Shown piece by piece: positions 50,500 to 58,893 of a DNA stretch of 64,000 bases (positions are counted from its first letter, which is position 1; every line of letters starts with the position of its first letter). Source of the stretch: Bacteroidales bacterium (GTDB lineage Bacteria; Bacteroidota; Bacteroidia; Bacteroidales; P3); contig JAGBJI010000001.1 of the NCBI GenBank assembly GCA_017934545.1, positions 62,001 to 126,000 on the forward strand, written 5' to 3'. The notes under the pieces are model-generated. The model ran no database searches and was not told the origin of the DNA. It saw only the letters and a list, made by a program, of their open reading frames with translations. The position numbers and the translations under genes are program-made.

Positions 50500-50539
50500 T
50501 TTTCAACTCCTTTGTGTTTATATTATATGTATGAAAATG

Positions 50540-50547
50540 CAAATTTA
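50540..50547 (-). promoter_or_regulatory. -7 element of cstA-hflX
   Basis: Minus strand TAAATTTG followed by CA, 40 nt before the cstA start codon. Confidence 0.5.
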
Positions 50548-50694
50548 CGACATTTTCCCGCTCTGTGATAACAAAATACATAAAAACACGAAAATACATT
50601 GTCTTTATGCCCCCGTTTTTCTCAATCCTTACCGTATTAAAAAGCTGCATTGATACTGCCTTTTGTGAAAAAATCCACGCCCTTTGCGTTTTTG

Positions 50695-50809
50695 TTTTCG
50701 CCCCTTGCGAAAGTAATCTCAAAAAAAACACATTTTTTGCATTAAAAAATGTGGTTTTTTGCCACAAAAAATCTATTTTTTTTGAAACTCTTTTCTGAAA
50801 GGGCAAAAA
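50695..50809. repeat. 22-nt-pitch A/T array with outer inverted repeat, copy B
   Basis: Three 17-nt units are centred at 50730, 50752 and 50774. The outer repeat TTTTCGCCC (50695-50703) with GGGCAAAAA (50801-50809) is centred at 50752, the middle unit. It lies in the 516-nt gap between the divergent cstA and glmS genes, which holds nothing else besides the promoters. Confidence 0.8.
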
Positions 50810-50918
50810 TCAAAACGCAAAGGGCGGCGGCAAAAGGCGTAAGGGCGTGAATTTTCGGCAAAAACCATGCGGCAAAGGGAATTTTGACCACTGATGAAGC
50901 AATTTGTTGATGAAATTC

Positions 50919-50948
50919 TTTGTATCTCAATAAATTTTATTACCTTTG
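50919..50948 (+). promoter_or_regulatory. Promoter of glmS
   Basis: TTTG (50919-50922), 18 nt, then TACCTTTG (50941-50948) followed by CA. The start codon lies 67 nt further. No glmS ribozyme core was recognised. Confidence 0.6.
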
Positions 50949-51015
50949 CAATTTACCGATAAACACTAATTGAATATTAACCATTGATAAAATAATTACG
51001 AAAAAATAAGATATT

Positions 51016-52860
51016 ATGTGCGGAATAGTTGGATATTTGGGTGATAAACAGGCTTTTGATATTTTGATAAAAGGTCTTCACCGTTTGGAATACAGAGGCT
51101 ACGATTCGGCAGGAGTGGCTCTTGTGGATTCGCAGGGCAATCTGAACGTGTACAAAACGAAAGGAAAAGTGTCTTCTTTGGAAGATTATTGCAAAGACAA
51201 GGATACAACGGGTACGGTCGGCATTGCACACACCAGATGGGCTACACACGGCGAACCTAACGACAAAAACGCCCATCCGCACTACTCCCAAAGCAAAAAT
51301 TTAGCCATTATACACAACGGAATCATAGAAAACTATCTTTCGTTGAAGACTTTTCTGCAAAAAGAGGGCTATCAATTCCAAAGCGATACTGATACCGAAG
51401 TGTTGGTACAACTGATAGACTATATAAAAACGCAACACAACCTCAGTCTTTACGACGCCGTACATCAGGCATTGTCACAGGTGATAGGTGCATACGCAAT
51501 AGGCGTGTTGGAAAAGAACAACCCGAATGTTTTGGTTGCCGCCCGCAAGTCGTCGCCTTTGATTATAGGAATAGGGGAGGGCGAATATTTTCTCGGTTCG
51601 GACGCTTCGCCGATAATAGAATATACAAACAAAGTCGTTTATATCAACGACGAAGAAGTGGTAAAGATAGAACGCGGAGCCAATATGGAAATCCGCAACT
51701 TGAAAAATGTTGTCTTGCAGCCAAAGGTTCACGAATTGTCCTTGAATTTGGACGATATAGAGAAAGGCGGATTTGAACATTTTATGCTCAAGGAAATATT
51801 TGAACAGCCAAAGAGTCTTTCCCTTTGCATGAACGGAAGATTGCACAGGGATTTGGGCGAAATACGTTTGAGCGGAATATTGGATTACGGCGACAAATTT
51901 GAAAGAGCGTCGCGGATAATCATAACCGCCTGCGGTACGTCGTGGCATGCAGGGCTTATAGGTAAATATCTCTTTGAAACTTTCTGCCGCATTCCCGTTG
52001 AAGTGGAGGTTGCAAGCGAGTTCCGCTACAGAAATCCCGTCATACAGCGGGGTGACGTGCTTATAGCCATATCGCAGTCGGGTGAAACGGCCGATACGTT
52101 GGCTGCAATGGAGTTGGCCAAAAAGCAAGGGGCATTCGTTTACGGTATATGCAACGTTGTCGGCTCGTCGGTTGCCCGTTTGACAGACAGCGGTACCTAT
52201 ACACACGCAGGACCGGAGATTGGAGTGGCGTCAACCAAAGCTTTTACAACGCAGGTTGCCGTTCTGACCATGACGGCGTTGGCTTTGGCAAAACGGATGA
52301 ACAAGATAACGGATGAGGATTACAAACGTATCATTGACGAATTTGCAACCATCGGCGACAAAATACAAACCATATTAAACAACAGGGATTATATCAAAGA
52401 AATTTCCAAGATATTCACCTATGCAAAGAACTTTATTTACTTGGGAAGGGGATTCAATTACCCTGTAGCTATGGAAGGAGCGTTGAAACTCAAGGAAATC
52501 TCTTACATACACGCCGAAGGTTATCCTGCAGCCGAGATGAAACACGGACCGATTGCTTTGATAGACGAAGAAATGCCGATAGTAGTCGTTGCACCTCACT
52601 ATGCGATGTACAGCAAAATACTTTCCAACGTTCAGGAAGTAAAAGCCAGAAAAGGAAAAGTTATAGCCGTAGTGACGGAAGGTGACGTGGATATAAAGAA
52701 ATTGGCGGATTACACCATTGAAGTACCGCAAACCGAAGAGTGTTTGTCGCCTTTGTTGACTGTAATTCCGTTGCAGTTGTTGTCATACTACATTGCAGTT
52801 GCAAAAGGCCGAGATGTAGACCAGCCGCGTAACTTGGCAAAGAGCGTAACTGTGGAATAA
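51016..52860 (+). CDS. glmS: Glutamine-fructose-6-phosphate aminotransferase
   Basis: 614 residues, the usual length. MCGIVGYLG gives the nucleophile Cys2 of the glutaminase domain, GYDSAGVAL and HTRWATHGEPN follow. Two sugar-isomerase domains carry ACGTSWHAGL, ISQSGETADTL and the end NLAKSVTVE. It makes glucosamine-6-phosphate for peptidoglycan and LPS. It is followed by the DUF4301 gene after 19 nt, probably in one transcript. Confidence 0.97.
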   Translation: MCGIVGYLGDKQAFDILIKGLHRLEYRGYDSAGVALVDSQGNLNVYKTKGKVSSLEDYCKDKDTTGTVGIAHTRWATHGEPNDKNAHPHYSQSKNLAIIHNGIIENYLSLKTFLQKEGYQFQSDTDTEVLVQLIDYIKTQHNLSLYDAVHQALSQVIGAYAIGVLEKNNPNVLVAARKSSPLIIGIGEGEYFLGSDASPIIEYTNKVVYINDEEVVKIERGANMEIRNLKNVVLQPKVHELSLNLDDIEKGGFEHFMLKEIFEQPKSLSLCMNGRLHRDLGEIRLSGILDYGDKFERASRIIITACGTSWHAGLIGKYLFETFCRIPVEVEVASEFRYRNPVIQRGDVLIAISQSGETADTLAAMELAKKQGAFVYGICNVVGSSVARLTDSGTYTHAGPEIGVASTKAFTTQVAVLTMTALALAKRMNKITDEDYKRIIDEFATIGDKIQTILNNRDYIKEISKIFTYAKNFIYLGRGFNYPVAMEGALKLKEISYIHAEGYPAAEMKHGPIALIDEEMPIVVVAPHYAMYSKILSNVQEVKARKGKVIAVVTEGDVDIKKLADYTIEVPQTEECLSPLLTVIPLQLLSYYIAVAKGRDVDQPRNLAKSVTVE

Positions 52861-52879
52861 ACCGGATTGTTTGCTGAAT

Positions 52880-54412
52880 ATGGAGTTTACAGACAGCGAT
52901 GCACTGCAGATAATTGACCACGGACTGTTGCTTGATGAAGTAAAGCGGCAATTGGATTACTTTTCCGTGGGATTTCCTTATGTTTGTATTGACCGTGCAG
53001 CCACCGTCGGCGACGGTATAAGGAGTTTTGATGACAGTCAAATACGGGAATACATTGCTTTGTACGAAAACAATATTGATAAATATTCGGTTATGAAGTT
53101 TGTTCCCGCATCCGGAGCGGCTACAAGAATGATGAAAGATTTGTACGAATTCGTAAGCCTGTATCAAAACGAACAAACAACGCCACTGAATTCATTTTTG
53201 AGTGTAAAGCAAACGATGGAAAATATAGACAAGTTTGCGTTTTACAATCATTTAAACATGAAAATGCAGGCGGATAATGTGTCTTTGCAGCAGTGCATAC
53301 GCAACCGAGATTACAAAACCGTAGCCGAATATATTTTGTTTGACAAAGGACTCGGTTACGGCAAGTATCCGAAGGCATGGATTGAGTTTCACAAATTGCA
53401 GGGCAAGGTTGTAACGGCGTTGGAACAGCATCTGACAGAAGGTTATCAGTACGCACTCAATGCAGACGGCCGTGTAAGGATTGAGTTTACGGTTTTGAAA
53501 GCACACGCTTCGGGTTTCAGAAAAATGATTAAAGAATTGGTGCCTGTATATGAACAGAAGTACGGCGTGAAATACGACATAACTTTGTCATATCAGCAAA
53601 GCAATACCGACACCGTAGCAACGGATATGTCAGGGCGTCTTTTCCATGACAAAAACGGTGACTTGGTTTTCCGACCTTCAGGACACGGGGCATTGATTTC
53701 CAACCTTGACAAAGTAAAAGCAGACATTATATTTATAAAAAATATTGACAATATATCGTCTTGTTATCTGGAACAGACGGTTATGTACAAAAAACTGTTG
53801 GCAGGGGTGCTTATTGCCACAAAACAAAAGATAGAGCAACTGTGGACTAAACTTAAGCAACGCTCTTTAGACAAACAGGACGTGGTAAGCATAGCCCGTA
53901 CCATGGGTAAGCAATTGCAGATATCGGGTATACAAGACCACACGAAATTTCCTACCCTTACCATGTACCGCCGTTATTTGCGGGAATTGTTGGAACGCCC
54001 TGTCAGAGTGTGCGGCATGGTTCAAAACACGGGAGAGCCGGGCGGCGGACCGTTTTATGTAAAAAAAGATGCCAAGACTACTCTTCAGATAGTGGAAAAA
54101 GCACAGGTCAACATGAACAACGGATTGCAGAGAGATTTGTTTATGAATGCAACCCATTTCAACCCCGTTGACTTGGTTGTTTCTGCGGTTTCGCCCGACG
54201 GAAAGAAATTTAAACTTGACAGGTACATAGATTACCAGACGGGATTCATAAGCGAAAAATCTTACGAGGGACAGCGTATCAAGGCAATGGAGAAACCGGG
54301 ACTGTGGAACGGTGCAATGTCGGATTGGATTACCGTTTTTGTCCAAGTACCTATTGAAACCTTCAATCCCGTAAAGACGTTGAACGATTTATTAAAGCCG
54401 CCGCATCAATAA
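52880..54412 (+). CDS. DUF4301-family protein
   Basis: 510 residues from the ATG at 52880 (the TTG at 52871 is a weaker alternative). MKFVPASGAATRMMKDLYEF is the most telling motif; GHGALISNLDKVKADIIFIKNIDNIS and GMVQNTGEPGGGPFY follow. DUF4301 is a conserved Bacteroidota family of unknown function. The PASGAATRM and GHGAL stretches look like parts of a nucleotidyltransferase-type fold, which would suit its place directly after glmS in amino-sugar metabolism, but this is speculation. The frame is intact and the length is normal. Confidence 0.8.
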   Translation: MEFTDSDALQIIDHGLLLDEVKRQLDYFSVGFPYVCIDRAATVGDGIRSFDDSQIREYIALYENNIDKYSVMKFVPASGAATRMMKDLYEFVSLYQNEQTTPLNSFLSVKQTMENIDKFAFYNHLNMKMQADNVSLQQCIRNRDYKTVAEYILFDKGLGYGKYPKAWIEFHKLQGKVVTALEQHLTEGYQYALNADGRVRIEFTVLKAHASGFRKMIKELVPVYEQKYGVKYDITLSYQQSNTDTVATDMSGRLFHDKNGDLVFRPSGHGALISNLDKVKADIIFIKNIDNISSCYLEQTVMYKKLLAGVLIATKQKIEQLWTKLKQRSLDKQDVVSIARTMGKQLQISGIQDHTKFPTLTMYRRYLRELLERPVRVCGMVQNTGEPGGGPFYVKKDAKTTLQIVEKAQVNMNNGLQRDLFMNATHFNPVDLVVSAVSPDGKKFKLDRYIDYQTGFISEKSYEGQRIKAMEKPGLWNGAMSDWITVFVQVPIETFNPVKTLNDLLKPPHQ

Positions 54413-54428
54413 TAAATGCAGAAAGGTT

Positions 54429-55025
54429 TTATCTGATTATGCGGTTTTGATGTTCCGCAACATAAGCTGACCAAGAGGAAGTCTTTTTGGCCGGTTTTTT
54501 TTTCGCCACCTGTGCGTTTACGCCCGTATCCAATTTTTGGCTTTGCATGCAATAGCACACCGCAACTGCCAACGAGTCGGAAGCATCCAAGTATTTGGGC
54601 GTGTCGTCTATGAGTTTCATCATCTGTAACATTCTTGCCACCTGTTCTTTGCTTGCATTGCCGTTGGAGGTTATGGACTGTTTTACGCGTTTGGGCGGAA
54701 ATTCCACAAAAGGAATGCTGCGGCTCAAACCCGCTGCTATACATATTCCCTGCACACGCCCCAATTTTAACATACTCTGCACGTTCTTGCCGAAAAACGG
54801 TGCCTCCAAGGCAATGATGTCAGGTTTGTATTCTTCTATTTTGGTGATGATGAAATCAAAGATATACTTCATTCTTAATGAAAGTTCGGTTTTGGTACTC
54901 AACTTCAAAACGTCCGATTCCAAAACGTCAATGTGCTTGCCTTTTTTGCTTACAAACGAATATCCCATTATGTTAGTACCGGGGTCAATGCCGAGTACAA
55001 TCTCTTCTTTTGCGGTGTTCTCCAT
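54429..55025 (-). CDS. ruvC: Holliday junction resolvase RuvC
   Basis: 198 residues. The catalytic acids are visible: Asp in VLGIDPGTNIMGY, Glu in IIALEAPFFGKNVQS, and Asp pair in YLDASDSLAVAVCYC. It cuts Holliday junctions in homologous recombination, working with RuvAB, which are not in this window. A basic C-terminal tail (KKKPAKKTSSW) extends past the usual end. Convergent with the DUF4301 gene, it has its own exact promoter. Confidence 0.95.
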   Translation of the reverse strand: MENTAKEEIVLGIDPGTNIMGYSFVSKKGKHIDVLESDVLKLSTKTELSLRMKYIFDFIITKIEEYKPDIIALEAPFFGKNVQSMLKLGRVQGICIAAGLSRSIPFVEFPPKRVKQSITSNGNASKEQVARMLQMMKLIDDTPKYLDASDSLAVAVCYCMQSQKLDTGVNAQVAKKKPAKKTSSWSAYVAEHQNRIIR

Positions 55026-55042
55026 ACAGATGAAAGTTTTTG

Positions 55043-55072
55043 CAAAAATACATCATTTTTTCCTACCGTCAA
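55043..55072 (-). promoter_or_regulatory. Promoter of ruvC
   Basis: Minus strand TTG (55070-55072), 19 nt, then TATTTTTG (55043-55050), an exact match. Confidence 0.7.
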
Positions 55073-55126
55073 CCGCATAAGTGAAAACCGCCTTTTGAAG
55101 AAAGAATTTTGCCCTGCGGCGTTCGG

Positions 55127-55236
55127 TTTTTGCCCTTTCTGAATCTAATCTCAAAAAAAATAGGTTTTTTCACTGAAAAAATGTGGTTTTTTAGGGCGAA
55201 AAATCAGATTTTTTCCGAATTAAAATGCGAAGGGGC
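55127..55236. repeat. 22-nt-pitch A/T array with outer inverted repeat, copy C
   Basis: Three units are centred at 55162, 55184 and 55206. The outer GCCC (55132-55135) and GGGC (55233-55236) are centred at 55184, the middle unit. The left flank resembles copy A closely for more than 30 nt (both contain TGCCCTGCGGC). It lies between two minus-strand genes. Confidence 0.75.
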
Positions 55237-55294
55237 GGCGGCTGAAAGCCGTTAAGCAAAAATATAATGTGAAAAGGCGGCGGAAAACTGTGGG

Positions 55295-55885
55295 TTACTG
55301 TTGGCCGTTCTGCTCCAAATCGTTGATTTTATCCCTTAAAAGCGAAGCGGTTATATAATCTTCTTTGTCCAAAGCGTCTTTGAGCAAATCCTGGAGCATG
55401 TTCACCCCGAATATAGACAGATTGTCAATGTTTTCAATGTCGCTTTGCATTTGTTTTCCTATGTTTTCGTTGTAATAAGCCGTGTAGTCAAAGCCCGTTT
55501 GTTGCATTACGTTTTCGGAAACATACAAAGGAGAGTTGCTTCTTAAGGCAAGGTTGACCGCATCAGAGGGACGTATGTCTACGGTTTGTGTTTGCGTTCC
55601 GTTTGAAAATACAGCCGACGCCGTGTAAGTGCCGTCGTAAAAGTCCGTAATCATGACTTCTTTGAGCGAAAGGCCGAACAATTGCAGGGTATTGCAGAAC
55701 ACGTCGTAGATTAACGGGCGTACGGTTTGCAAACGGTCAATATATACGGCTATGTTGTCAGCTTCGTTTTCCCCGATTGATATATTGACCGCCCTGTTGC
55801 CCTGTTCTTCCTGCAACACAAGGTCGTAAAACATCTTTATTCTTGATGCCCTCAATGATTTTACGCATACTTTTATCTTTTCCAT
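55295..55885 (-). CDS. Bifunctional nuclease (BFN/DUF151) family protein with UVR motif
   Basis: 196 residues from the ATG at 55885, the first start before the conserved IKVCVKSLRASRIKMFYDLV. The BFN domain includes VNISIGENEADNIAVYIDR, RPLIYDVFCNTLQLFGLSLK and DIRPSDAVNLALRSNSPLYV. The C-terminal LLKDALDKEDYITASLLRDK is a UVR (UvrB/C-type) motif. Plant members have nuclease activity; the bacterial role is unknown. It may assist in DNA or RNA handling. It is separate from ruvC because a repeat array lies between. Confidence 0.88.
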   Translation of the reverse strand: MEKIKVCVKSLRASRIKMFYDLVLQEEQGNRAVNISIGENEADNIAVYIDRLQTVRPLIYDVFCNTLQLFGLSLKEVMITDFYDGTYTASAVFSNGTQTQTVDIRPSDAVNLALRSNSPLYVSENVMQQTGFDYTAYYNENIGKQMQSDIENIDNLSIFGVNMLQDLLKDALDKEDYITASLLRDKINDLEQNGQQ

Positions 55886-55961
55886 CGTCCCTGCAATAAT
55901 TCTATACCGATTATAACGTAATTGCATTGTAAAAGGTTTCATTATTTTTGTGCTTTTTACT

Positions 55962-55991
55962 TTGCGTTTTATGAAAAAATATATAATTTTG
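55962..55991 (+). promoter_or_regulatory. Promoter of hppA
   Basis: TTG (55962-55964), 19 nt, then TAATTTTG (55984-55991), an exact match, 58 nt before the start codon. Confidence 0.7.
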
Positions 55992-56049
55992 CAAAACAAT
56001 TGTTTGATTTTTTGCGGAAAGAAAAATAAAGAAAATAAATATAATCACT

Positions 56050-58473
56050 ATGAAAAAAGTAATCAGTATGGTATCTGCACTCGCCACGGCAACGACACTG
56101 TTTGCCAGTGAGGCGGATTTGGTTATCCCTGATGCTATCCATGAATTCGGATTTTTGCATTGGGGATTTTTAGTCACGGTACTCGGATTCGTTTTCGGTA
56201 TGTACCATTTTATCAAAACCAAAAAACTTCCCGTACACAAAAAAATGTTGGAAATAGGGGAAGTAATCTACAAAACATGTTCAACATATCTTAAACAACA
56301 AGGCAAGTTTCTTGCCACACTGTTCATATTTATAGGTGTAATAGTGGCGGTTTACTTCGGAGTGTTGGCAGAGAACGCTGCAGGAGTGTCGGGCGTGATT
56401 TTGATTTTGTTTTGGACGGTTGTAGGAATTTTGGGTTCGTATTCAGTGGCGTATTACGGAATACGGATGAACACCTTTGCCAATGCACGTATGGCGTTTG
56501 CCTCTTTGAGAAGACAACCTTTGAAACTGCTGAACATTCCTCTGAATGCAGGAATGTCAATCGGGGTTATGCTTGTGTGCGTTGAGTTGTTTTTGATGTT
56601 GGTTATACTTTTGTGTATGCCGTCCCATCTTGCAGGAAGTTGTTTTATAGGTTTTGCAATCGGAGAATCATTAGGTGCAAGTGCATTGCGTATTGCGGGC
56701 GGAATATTCACTAAAATTGCCGACATAGGTTCCGACCTTATGAAAGTAGTGTTTAAAATCGGCGAAGACGACCCGCGTAATCCGGGGGTTATTGCCGATT
56801 GTACGGGCGACAATGCAGGGGATTCCATCGGTCCGACGGCTGACGGATTTGAAACATACGGCGTAACGGGAGTGGCTCTTGTGTCTTTCATCCTGTTAGC
56901 GGTAGGAAGCCCGGATTTACAAAAGGATTTGTTGGTTTGGATATTCTCCATGCGAATACTGATGGTGATAACGTCGGTGGTAGCATTTTGGATTAACAAC
57001 GCAATATCAAAAGCCCGTTACAGCAAAGCTGAAGATTTGGATTTTGAAAAGCCGTTGACCAACCTTATATGGATAGCTTCCGTTTTGAGTATCGCAGTTA
57101 CGTTTGTCGTTTCTTACTTCCAATTGGGACATTTGGGCAACGGATTGTGGTGTTTGTTGGCTTCAATCATTTCATTGGGAACTATAGGAGCTGCAGTTAT
57201 ACCCGAGATAACAAAAGTCTTCACTTCGCCGCATTCAGGCCATGTTCAGGAGGTCGTAAAGGCATCACACCACGGCGGAGCATCGCTTAACATATTGTCA
57301 GGCTTCGTTACGGGAAATTTCTCGGGCTTTTGGACGGGATTGATATTCGTCATACTTATGTTTTTGGCCTATGCGTTGAGTGTGGATATTGATTCGGCGA
57401 TGATGGCTTATCCTGCTATTTTTGCATTCGGCTTGGTTGCCTTCGGAATGTTAGGAATGGGACCTGTCACAATAGCCGTTGATTCTTACGGACCTGTAAC
57501 CGACAACGCCCAAAGCGTATATGAGTTGTCTTTGATAGAAGACGAACCCAACAAGGATGAAGAGATAAAACAACAGTTCGGCTTTACACCGGATTGGGAG
57601 AAGAGTAAATACTATTTGGAACAGAACGACGGAGCGGGCAATACGTTCAAAGCAACGGCAAAACCCGTTTTGATAGGAACGGCGGTAGTCGGAGCGACGA
57701 CGATGATATTTTCAATAATATTGGTTATAAAGAACGTACTCGGAGTTGACCCTTCGGAGATATTGAATCTTCTTAACCCTTACACAATATTAGGATTTAT
57801 TTTGGGAGGATGCGTCATTTATTGGTTCACCGGTGCAAGTACACAAGCCGTAACCGTAGGAGCATACCGTGCAGTTGCGTTTATCAAAGAGCATATCAAA
57901 CTTGACCCTAACGCACCTAAAAAAGCCGACGAAAACTCCAGCGTTGAAGTTGTTAAAATATGTACCCAATACGCCCAAAAGGGAATGTGGAATATCTTTT
58001 TGGCAATCTTCTTCTTTGCCTTGGGATTTGCCTGCTTGGCATCGCCTGCAGGTATCGGCGGAAGCAACGCCGTGAGCCTGTTTGTGTCGTATTTGATTTC
58101 CATAGCCATGTTCGGCTTGTTCCAAGCCGTGTTTATGGCTAACGCAGGAGGAAGTTGGGACAACAGCAAGAAAGTCGTTGAGGTTGATTTGGCATTGAAA
58201 GGCACACCGTTGCACGATGCGTCGGTTGTAGGCGACACCGTAGGCGACCCGTTCAAAGATACATCGTCGGTTTCTCTTAACCCTATCATCAAGTTCACTA
58301 CATTGTTCGGATTGTTAGCAATGGAGATGGCTATAAGCGAGAGCTTCAGACACTATGCTCCGTATTTCGGCGGCGTGTTTGTGTTGATTGCCGTTGTTTT
58401 TGTGTGGCGTTCGTTCTACAAGATGAGAATCAACGACACGGTGGACAACATCGCAAAAAGTTATAAGAAGTAA
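56050..58473 (+). CDS. hppA: Membrane-bound ion-pumping pyrophosphatase
   Basis: 807 residues, about 15 membrane segments. The catalytic part reads GEDDPRNPGVIADCTGDNAGD (DDPRNP at 240-245), with a second acidic cluster near the C-terminus (GGSWDNSKKVVEV, GDTVGDPFKDTSSVSLNP). It splits pyrophosphate to pump H+ or Na+ across the inner membrane. GNTFKA at residues 530-535 puts Lys534 at the position that is Ala in potassium-dependent forms and Lys in potassium-independent ones, so independence is predicted. The catalytic block is divergent (KIGEDDPRNP instead of AGIPEDDPRNP). Whether it moves H+ or Na+ is not read. Confidence 0.92.
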   Translation: MKKVISMVSALATATTLFASEADLVIPDAIHEFGFLHWGFLVTVLGFVFGMYHFIKTKKLPVHKKMLEIGEVIYKTCSTYLKQQGKFLATLFIFIGVIVAVYFGVLAENAAGVSGVILILFWTVVGILGSYSVAYYGIRMNTFANARMAFASLRRQPLKLLNIPLNAGMSIGVMLVCVELFLMLVILLCMPSHLAGSCFIGFAIGESLGASALRIAGGIFTKIADIGSDLMKVVFKIGEDDPRNPGVIADCTGDNAGDSIGPTADGFETYGVTGVALVSFILLAVGSPDLQKDLLVWIFSMRILMVITSVVAFWINNAISKARYSKAEDLDFEKPLTNLIWIASVLSIAVTFVVSYFQLGHLGNGLWCLLASIISLGTIGAAVIPEITKVFTSPHSGHVQEVVKASHHGGASLNILSGFVTGNFSGFWTGLIFVILMFLAYALSVDIDSAMMAYPAIFAFGLVAFGMLGMGPVTIAVDSYGPVTDNAQSVYELSLIEDEPNKDEEIKQQFGFTPDWEKSKYYLEQNDGAGNTFKATAKPVLIGTAVVGATTMIFSIILVIKNVLGVDPSEILNLLNPYTILGFILGGCVIYWFTGASTQAVTVGAYRAVAFIKEHIKLDPNAPKKADENSSVEVVKICTQYAQKGMWNIFLAIFFFALGFACLASPAGIGGSNAVSLFVSYLISIAMFGLFQAVFMANAGGSWDNSKKVVEVDLALKGTPLHDASVVGDTVGDPFKDTSSVSLNPIIKFTTLFGLLAMEMAISESFRHYAPYFGGVFVLIAVVFVWRSFYKMRINDTVDNIAKSYKK

Positions 58474-58504
58474 ATATTTTTGTTATACGTAATATTTTAT
58501 TCGT

Positions 58505-58540
58505 AAGAGCGGACTTCAGTCCGCTCTTTTTTTATTTTTG
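58505..58540 (+). terminator. Terminator of hppA
   Basis: AAGAGCGGACT (58505-58515) pairs with AGTCCGCTCTT (58518-58528) around a 2-nt loop, followed by a long T-run. Confidence 0.85.
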
Positions 58541-58624
58541 CGGTTTTATTTATACATTATTATAAATATAAATTGAAATAAAATTTCCGCCTTTTGACGT
58601 TTTGTTTTTGCCGAGTGTGAATTG

Positions 58625-58741
58625 ATTTTTGCCGAACGCCGCTTTAGTTCGGAAAAAAGCAGGTTTTTTGTATCAAAAAAAGTGGTTTTTTACCTCAAAA
58701 AACCACTTTTTTTTCACATTAAAGCGGCGTTCGGCAAAAAT
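58625..58741. repeat. 22-nt-pitch A/T array with perfect outer inverted repeat, copy D
   Basis: Three units are centred at 58661, 58683 and 58705. The outer repeat is a perfect 22-bp inverted repeat (58625-58646 with 58720-58741), including TTTTTGCCGAACGCCGC, centred at 58683, the middle unit. The word TTTTTGCCGA also occurs 21 nt earlier (58605). It lies between two plus-strand genes in a 420-nt gap whose first 65 nt hold the hppA terminator; the remainder has no recognised gene or promoter. Confidence 0.85.
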
Positions 58742-58893
58742 CAAATGCGAAACGGCGTTGTTAAATGCAAAAACGGCATTGAAGAAAAAGATGTTTATTT
58801 GCCGCATTTAGTTGTTTATAGGGCATAGGCGGATAATAAAAACGGATAAATTCAGTTTATTTATTATTATAAGCAGATAACACGGAATTTTTT

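Noticed and set aside
51016-52860. Possible glmS ribozyme before glmS
   Set aside because: No matching core was seen in the upstream region, and the ribozyme is typical of Gram-positives.
58625-58741. Ordinary transcription terminator for hppA
   Set aside because: A strong hppA terminator already lies at 58505-58540, and related elements occur between divergent genes.
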